A stretch of 34,289 nt of DNA, taken from an uncultured Selenomonas sp. Lineage in GTDB: Bacteria; Bacillota; Negativicutes; Selenomonadales; Selenomonadaceae. The stretch is from positions 1 to 34,289 of the forward strand of contig CAJOIN010000009.1 in the NCBI GenBank assembly GCA_905234515.1. The letters run 5' to 3'. Shown here in pieces: positions 28,913 to 34,289 of the stretch (positions within the stretch are counted from its first letter, which is position 1; each line of letters begins with the position of its first letter). A program made the position numbers and the translations under genes. Below the pieces are notes generated by a model. It was not told the DNA's origin. It ran no database searches and saw only the letters and a list, made by a program, of their open reading frames with translations.

Positions 28913-30160
28913 TTACATCTGTGCGGCTTTATAGCCGGAAGCCAGAGCCACGCCATTGCCGGAATGCTCGAAGCAAAGATCGTAGCCACCCAGGTCACGT
29001 CCGACAACATACACATTTTCAAGCACAAGCTTGCCATTTTCATCTACAGGACGAAGTTTTTCGTCCGTAAGCACGCCAGTCTTGGCATATCCCTGGGGTT
29101 TGTTGGAGAAAAGCTCTGCATTGCTCCAGTTTTCCTCGCCCTTGACGAAGAACACCGGCAGACCGAAGACCTCTTCCCTGGGCTGCTCGAAATCACGCAT
29201 AGTGATGCCGCCGCTATAGAAGCCGCCAGTAGCCAGGATGTACTTGTCAGCAGTGTAGACCTTCTGGCGGATACCTGCCTGGGCAATGACACCTGTGCAA
29301 CGCCCGCCCTCTTCTCTTGCTCCAATGACCTTGGTGTTCTCAACGAATTCCACACCATTGTCCTTGAGTGCCTGACGGAAAATAGCCTGCAGGCGCAAGC
29401 CATTGGTGGAAGGCGGCAAGCCCGTAGTCTCCACAACATCGGTCTCCATGCGGCTGGCTACAGTGAGGTAGCAGGCATGGCCGCTGGTGCCCAGAATCTG
29501 GGGAACAATCAGCACTGTCTCAGTCTGCCCCTTGTAGCTCTTGAGCTGCTCCGTAAAGGAATCCACTCCCTTGGGAGTATCCAGCCAGCGGGCCACGTCC
29601 AAAATAGTCAGGTCACGGCCACCTTCAATGCCCGTATCAATTTCCACGGATTCATAGGAGAGCTCCTCTCCCATGGCCTTCTTGAGGTTCTGGATCATGA
29701 TATCTGCGTAGAAGTCCTTGAGGCCTTTCACGCCCACAACCACGACCTTCTTCTTGCCCACAAAGGACTCGCTGCCGGACAGGGAATGGGGTGCCAGGCA
29801 GGTGGGCTTCAAAGTGCCCACAGCCGTGGGAACCATCATCTGGCTGTTCAGTGAACCGTGATAAGGCAGGTGATATTTCTTGGCAAAGGCACAGAAGAAC
29901 TCCACGGCCTTCTCCACATAATCTGCCCCAATCTTGCTGTATGGATGGTCAGCAGGCAGGCTCTTGATTCCCTCAAGGGGTGATTTCACAGCCTTGTGCT
30001 CATCATCAAAGGCTAAAATATCGATAAGCCCGCTATTTAATGAAAGGGAGCTGGCGCCATAGGTCAACAGCGTCACAGACTTTCCCTGCTGTGCGCTGGC
30101 CAGAGCTGCCGTCATACCGGCCACCCCGCTGCCTATGACTATGACATCTGAATGCTTCAT
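28913..30160 (-). CDS. glpB: Anaerobic glycerol-3-phosphate dehydrogenase subunit B
   Basis: DVIVIGSGVAGMTAALASAQQGKSVTLLT; between glpA and glpC; C-terminal VYVVGRDLGGYDLCFEHSGNGVALASGYKAA. Confidence 0.93.
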   Translation of the reverse strand: MKHSDVIVIGSGVAGMTAALASAQQGKSVTLLTYGASSLSLNSGLIDILAFDDEHKAVKSPLEGIKSLPADHPYSKIGADYVEKAVEFFCAFAKKYHLPYHGSLNSQMMVPTAVGTLKPTCLAPHSLSGSESFVGKKKVVVVGVKGLKDFYADIMIQNLKKAMGEELSYESVEIDTGIEGGRDLTILDVARWLDTPKGVDSFTEQLKSYKGQTETVLIVPQILGTSGHACYLTVASRMETDVVETTGLPPSTNGLRLQAIFRQALKDNGVEFVENTKVIGAREEGGRCTGVIAQAGIRQKVYTADKYILATGGFYSGGITMRDFEQPREEVFGLPVFFVKGEENWSNAELFSNKPQGYAKTGVLTDEKLRPVDENGKLVLENVYVVGRDLGGYDLCFEHSGNGVALASGYKAAQM

Positions 30161-31770
30161 GCCTCTTCTCCCCCATTCACGTTAAATGATAATTCGTATA
30201 GTGCCCTGGTCATTTCCATCTCACGAATGGTACGGCCCAAAAGAACCGGACGGATGCCCTTCCAGCGACCCTGGAGGAACTCCTTCATCTGGCCGATGGA
30301 ATCCCTGGCAGCCTCATCCCTGCCCACCTTGGCAAAGACACTGGCGCTGCGAAGAGCACAGAAGTTGGCCTGGCAGGTGCCCATGCCAAGACGGGTGCGG
30401 CGGCGGATATCGTTGATGCGGAAGCTGCTGAGCTCCTTGGCCATCTCTTCCACCTCACCACGGGTGACATTCTCGCACTCGCAGAGCAGCTCGCGCTTCT
30501 CGGGATCCTTGGCCAAAGTCTCGGTAACCCTGGCAAAACGCTCTGGGCCCAAACGGGTAGCTGCAAGATCCGTACCGTAAGCCGGATAGTACTTGCGGGC
30601 AGCCTTCTTGGCTTCCTCAGAAACCTCAGGCACCAAAGGCTCTTCTGCAGTACGGCATTTTTCCTTGTTGCCCAGCTTGGCGCAAACCTGATCTGCCATC
30701 TTCTCTGCCATGAGACGGTAAGTTGTGAACTTGCCGCCTACGATGGTGAACATGCCTTTCAGGCTGTCCTGAGTCTCGTGGTCCACGATGGCAAAGCCAC
30801 GGGAAGCACTGCGACCAGAAGCACCTCCAGGAGGTATATAAAGAGGACGGGAACCGGCAAAAGCACGAAGCATACGGTAATTTCTCAAGTTTTCAAAGGT
30901 CATTTCGCCGATGGAGAGCAGATGTTCCACTTCCTCACGGGAAGTGCTGGTGTCCTCAGCGGTAGGCACGCTCATGGAAGTAGTGCCCAGGATAGTGATA
31001 GAGCCATGGGGCACGAAAATATCACCATCGGAGGATTTGTGCAGGCGATTCACCACATGGTTGGTGATGCGCTGGTTGAAAGCAATCAAGGTGCCCTTAT
31101 CCGGCTGAACCCCTACTTCCAGGCCTGCCAGCTCGGCCACCTTGCCAGCCCAGCCACCAGCAGCATTCACCAGGATGTCACAACCGATTTCGTACTCTTC
31201 TCCGCTGAAATAATCACGGACCTTGATGCCGTGAACTTCATTGTTTTCCTTGATGACTCCTACTACCTCCGTGTAGGTCTTCACCCGGCCGCCGTAACGC
31301 TTGGCAGAATCGACGTTCTGCCAGGACATGCGAAAGCCATCGATGGCCGCATCCGGCACCAGATAAGCAGAAACCACATGTTTGGAGAGGAGAGGCTCCA
31401 GCTCGAAAGCCTTCTGCAAGGTAATGGGCGTAGCTTCAATGCCACTGTCCTTGCACCCTTGCACCCACTGCTGCTCATAATCAGGATCATCACTGTCCAA
31501 GCGGACGAACATGCCGCCTGATGCCTCTACGCAGGACTTGCCAATCTTGCGCAGAATCATGTTCTCGATAATGCACTCCTTGGCAGCCTCCTGATCCTTT
31601 ACTGCATAGCGGCCACCGCTGTGCAGCAGGCCATGATAACGGGAACTGGCACCGTTCACCAGGTCCTGTTTCTCCACGAGCATGACGTCCACACCACGCA
31701 TCGCCAAGTCTCTCAGGATACCTACACCGGTAGCGCCGCCGCCGATAACAACGACTGTTGCTTTCTCCAT
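30157..31770 (-). CDS. glpA: Anaerobic glycerol-3-phosphate dehydrogenase subunit A
   Basis: VVVIGGGATGVGILRDLAMRGVDVMLVEKQDLVNGASSRYHGLLHSGGRYAVKD; C-terminal CECENVTRGEVEEMAKELSSFRINDIRRRTRLGMGTCQANFC. Start set at MEKATVVV after AAGGAGAG. Confidence 0.94.
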   Translation of the reverse strand: MEKATVVVIGGGATGVGILRDLAMRGVDVMLVEKQDLVNGASSRYHGLLHSGGRYAVKDQEAAKECIIENMILRKIGKSCVEASGGMFVRLDSDDPDYEQQWVQGCKDSGIEATPITLQKAFELEPLLSKHVVSAYLVPDAAIDGFRMSWQNVDSAKRYGGRVKTYTEVVGVIKENNEVHGIKVRDYFSGEEYEIGCDILVNAAGGWAGKVAELAGLEVGVQPDKGTLIAFNQRITNHVVNRLHKSSDGDIFVPHGSITILGTTSMSVPTAEDTSTSREEVEHLLSIGEMTFENLRNYRMLRAFAGSRPLYIPPGGASGRSASRGFAIVDHETQDSLKGMFTIVGGKFTTYRLMAEKMADQVCAKLGNKEKCRTAEEPLVPEVSEEAKKAARKYYPAYGTDLAATRLGPERFARVTETLAKDPEKRELLCECENVTRGEVEEMAKELSSFRINDIRRRTRLGMGTCQANFCALRSASVFAKVGRDEAARDSIGQMKEFLQGRWKGIRPVLLGRTIREMEMTRALYELSFNVNGGEEA

Positions 31771-31948
31771 CGTGAAACTCTCCTTTTTAAGCTTAAACTG
31801 ACCACCAAAGAAACTCATACAGTTTCAAATAAGCAATCATTGCACCCTTTGGAATTTACACGCAATTTATACTTCAATACAAAGAGTGTAGTCTTCGCTA
31901 TTAATTCATCACATTGGGCACGTCATAACATTTATTAACGCTCCCAAC

Positions 31949-32040
31949 AACGATATTTCGTTTACAGGTAATACTATACAACATCAACTTTCATTCGTCA
32001 ATACGAAAACGCATATTTTATTATGTTTTTTCGTACTTGA
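31949..32040. promoter_or_regulatory. Candidate operator cluster over glp promoter (TTCGT/ACGAA palindromes)
   Basis: AACGA-TATT-TCGTT (31949-31962), TTCGT-CAAT-ACGAA (31994-32007) and a larger TCAATACGAAAAC...GTTTTTTCGTACTTGA (31998-32040). Confidence 0.5.
31973..32001 (-). promoter_or_regulatory. Predicted sigma70 promoter for glpA operon
   Basis: Minus strand TTGACG (32001-31996) - 17 nt - TATAGT (31978-31973). Confidence 0.6.
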
Positions 32041-32183
32041 TAGCGTTTTTCTTATAATTTTTTATAAATACATTCATAAACCACCATATAACAGTTTTTT
32101 CTCTATTAGCCCTTTCTTTTTAATAAAAATACGTCTATAATTGTGATACAGAATGATAATTAACAAGACATGGAGGTGTACCC

Positions 32184-32501
32184 GTGACAAGAGAAGATTA
32201 TGTAAAGTCCTTGATTAAGGCACGCGGCTACACCTTCAAGGCCTTTGCCCAGGAAATTAATATGCCTTATACCACGCTGCTTTCCATACTTAATGGCTCC
32301 ATTGGCGGAGCAGCCATGGACAACGTACTGCGCATCAGCCAGGCCCTGGACTTCACCATCGAGGAACTGAATGAGATTTCTCAGGAACAACCTGGACCTA
32401 CACCAAACGCCCCTGATGATGATGAAGTACTGCTAAAGCTTATCCACAACCTGCCAGAAGAAAAGAAACGGGCATTAAAAATCCTGCTGACCAATCGTTA
32501 A
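32184..32501 (+). CDS. XRE-like helix-turn-helix transcriptional regulator
   Basis: 105 aa; GYTFKAFAQEINMPYTTLLSILNGSIGGAAMDNVLRISQALDFTIEEL; preceded by GGAGGTG and TATAAT at 32136-32141. Start is GTG or adjacent ACA/ATG choice uncertain. Confidence 0.82.
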   Translation: MTREDYVKSLIKARGYTFKAFAQEINMPYTTLLSILNGSIGGAAMDNVLRISQALDFTIEELNEISQEQPGPTPNAPDDDEVLLKLIHNLPEEKKRALKILLTNR

Positions 32502-32519
32502 GGGTCAGCAGGATTTTTT
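32477..32519. terminator. Bidirectional terminator between XRE gene and hisA
   Basis: Perfect 16-bp stem AAAAATCCTGCTGACC(32477-32492)/GGTCAGCAGGATTTTT(32503-32518) with T-tract; XRE stop codon lies in the loop. Confidence 0.85.
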
Positions 32520-32544
32520 CATTGTCAATATTTCGTATTGTTTT

Positions 32545-33270
32545 TCATTCTGCCGCCAAAGCCAGGGCCTCTGGCAGGCTTAGGGTGTGCATATAGAGGG
32601 ACTTGCCTAGAATTGCTCCGGCGATGCCCTCTTTTTCGTATGCCTTTAACGCGCGGATATCCTCGATATTCTTGATACCACCGGAGGCCACCACCTGGAG
32701 ACCGCTTTTTTGCGCCATTTCCACGGTAGCTTCCACATTCACCCCAGCCAGGGTGCCATCACGGCTGATATCCGTATAGATGATGGTCTTAACCCCGGCA
32801 TCTGCCATCATCTTGCCCAATACTGGGGCTTCCAGATTACTGGTTTCCGCCCAGCCCTCCACAGCCACCATACCATTCTTGGCATCAATGCCAACTACCA
32901 CCCGGTCCCCAAACTCAGCGCAGGCTGCTTTCACCAGTTCCGGGTCATGAACTGCCACAGAGCCCAGGATTACCCGCTGCACACCAAGAGCCAGCACTTC
33001 CCGCACATCATCCATGGTACGAATGCCGCCCCCCATCTCCACGGGAATCTTTACCTTAGCCAGAATAGCCTTCACCGTTTCCAGGTTCTGTGGTCTGCCA
33101 GCCCTGGCCCCGTCCAAGTCCACCAAATGCAAAAATGTTGCCCCCTGGCTTTCCCATTCCGCCGCCATATCGGCAGGGCTGTCAGAGAATACAGTCTCCT
33201 GTTCAAAATCCCCCTTCAAAAGACGCACACACTTGCCCCCCCGAATATCTATAGCCGGAAAAAGTTCCAT
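32545..33270 (-). CDS. hisA: Phosphoribosylformimino-5-aminoimidazole carboxamide ribotide isomerase
   Basis: MELFPAIDIRGGKCVRLLKGDF, VEMGGGIRTMDDV, VVASGGIKNIEDI, GAILGKSLY. Start moved inward from ORF start. Confidence 0.94.
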   Translation of the reverse strand: MELFPAIDIRGGKCVRLLKGDFEQETVFSDSPADMAAEWESQGATFLHLVDLDGARAGRPQNLETVKAILAKVKIPVEMGGGIRTMDDVREVLALGVQRVILGSVAVHDPELVKAACAEFGDRVVVGIDAKNGMVAVEGWAETSNLEAPVLGKMMADAGVKTIIYTDISRDGTLAGVNVEATVEMAQKSGLQVVASGGIKNIEDIRALKAYEKEGIAGAILGKSLYMHTLSLPEALALAAE

Positions 33271-33284
33271 GAATAACTCCCCTC

Positions 33285-33893
33285 TCACGCCCTGCGTGAC
33301 ACGAAATTCCGCAGTATCTTCAGCCCTATCTTGCCGGACTTCTCCGGATGGAACTGGGTAGCTTCCACATTGCCCTGCCGCACGGAGGCAGTGAGCTCAC
33401 TGCCGTAATTTGTTACTGCCGTCACCAAGCTTCTGTCCTCTGGCTGGGCATGGTAGCTATGGACGAAATACACATAGCTGCCGGCAGGCAACTCATCATA
33501 CAAATCTGTCCCCTGTTCCCTCGCCAGAGCGTTCCACCCCATATGGGGCACCTTCAGCCCCGGTGCCTCTATTTTCCGCACATGGCCCTTAAAGATGCCC
33601 AGCCCAGGTACCCCAGGGCTTTCCTCGCTGTCCTCAAAGAGAATCTGCAGGCCCACGCAGATGCCCAGCAGGGGCACCCCGACCTCAATCCTTTCCTTGA
33701 GGACAGGAATCAGGCCGGAGCGGTTCAGCTCCTTCATGCAGTCCCCAAAGGCGCCCACCCCCGGCAGTACAATCTTCTCTGCCTGACGGATTACCGCCTC
33801 ATCACTGGTGATTTCCGCCTCAGCCCCAGCTGCCAGCAGAGCCTTGTGGACGCTGAAAAGGTTGCCCACACCGTAATCTACTATTGCTATCAT
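33285..33893 (-). CDS. hisH: Imidazole glycerol phosphate synthase subunit HisH
   Basis: IAIVDYGVGNLFSVHKAL, LPGVGAFGDCM, LLGICVGLQILFEDSEE, EATQFHPEKSGKIGLKIL. Confidence 0.95.
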   Translation of the reverse strand: MIAIVDYGVGNLFSVHKALLAAGAEAEITSDEAVIRQAEKIVLPGVGAFGDCMKELNRSGLIPVLKERIEVGVPLLGICVGLQILFEDSEESPGVPGLGIFKGHVRKIEAPGLKVPHMGWNALAREQGTDLYDELPAGSYVYFVHSYHAQPEDRSLVTAVTNYGSELTASVRQGNVEATQFHPEKSGKIGLKILRNFVSRRA

Positions 33894-34289
33894 TATAAGC
33901 TTCCTTTCGTCGAAGGCACTCCCTGCACCCGGGGGTCTATAGACACTGCTTCACGAAGGGCATGACCCAGGGCCTTGAAGATGGCTTCCACCTTATGATG
34001 GGAGTTAGTGCCATAGAGCACCTTCACATGGAGGGTAAGGCCGGCATTAACCGCCAGGGCCCGCAGAAATTCCTCCGTCAGCTCCGTATCATAGCTCCCA
34101 ATCATGGGCGCCATTTCCCCACCTTCATAGACCAGGAAGGGACGGCCGCTGATATCTAAAGACACAAAGGCCAAAGCCTCGTCCATGGGAAGATAGAAAG
34201 TACCATAACGCCTGATGCCCCGCTTATCTCCCAGGGCCTCCTTCAAAGCCAGCCCCAGGGTGATGCCGATATCCTCCACACTGTGGTGG
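33893..34289 (-). CDS. hisB: Imidazoleglycerol-phosphate dehydratase, C-terminal part (5' end outside window)
   Basis: [29 protein letters not shown] read through to the window edge; [30 protein letters not shown] overlap with hisH. Confidence 0.94.
   Translation of the reverse strand, partial: HHSVEDIGITLGLALKEALGDKRGIRRYGTFYLPMDEALAFVSLDISGRPFLVYEGGEMAPMIGSYDTELTEEFLRALAVNAGLTLHVKVLYGTNSHHKVEAIFKALGHALREAVSIDPRVQGVPSTKGSL

Noticed and set aside
32041-32160. AT-rich stretch upstream of the XRE gene as a possible origin, att site or MITE
   Set aside because: No terminal inverted repeats, target duplication or DnaA-box cluster recognised; better explained as divergent promoter DNA.

Overview
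The window reads as a Firmicutes-type chromosomal core region. Gene order and families suggest a Negativicutes/Selenomonas-like host, but that is inference. Almost everything is on the minus strand. In transcription order (high to low coordinate) it holds: a partial his operon (hisB-hisH-hisA); a small XRE-like regulator on +; an anaerobic glycerol operon (glpA-glpB-glpC, an orphan PTS IIB, glpK, glpF); a stand-alone glycogen branching enzyme on +; ireB-ruvX-DUF1292-mltG-OMT-U32-acyP-aroQ-pepP-efp; Asp23-AmaP-DUF2273-nusB-xseA-xseB-ispA-dxs-tlyA-nadK-argR-recN; nudix-M50-scpA-scpB; and ahcY-mtaD, with the probable start of an ftsK-like gene at the left edge. No rRNA, tRNA, CRISPR array or transposon was recognised. 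The observations most worth checking are: an orphan PTS EIIB with no IIA/IIC inside the glycerol operon, next to a GlpK that seems to lack the usual PTS control site; an mltG gene whose membrane anchor and catalytic domain lie in different frames; a His/Cys-rich putative metal-binding loop in the DUF1292 protein; a eukaryote-like branching enzyme standing alone; an ahcY-mtaD pair compatible with S-inosylhomocysteine-type SAH recycling; and repeated TTCGT/ACGAA palindromes over the predicted glp promoter. None of these was tested computationally.
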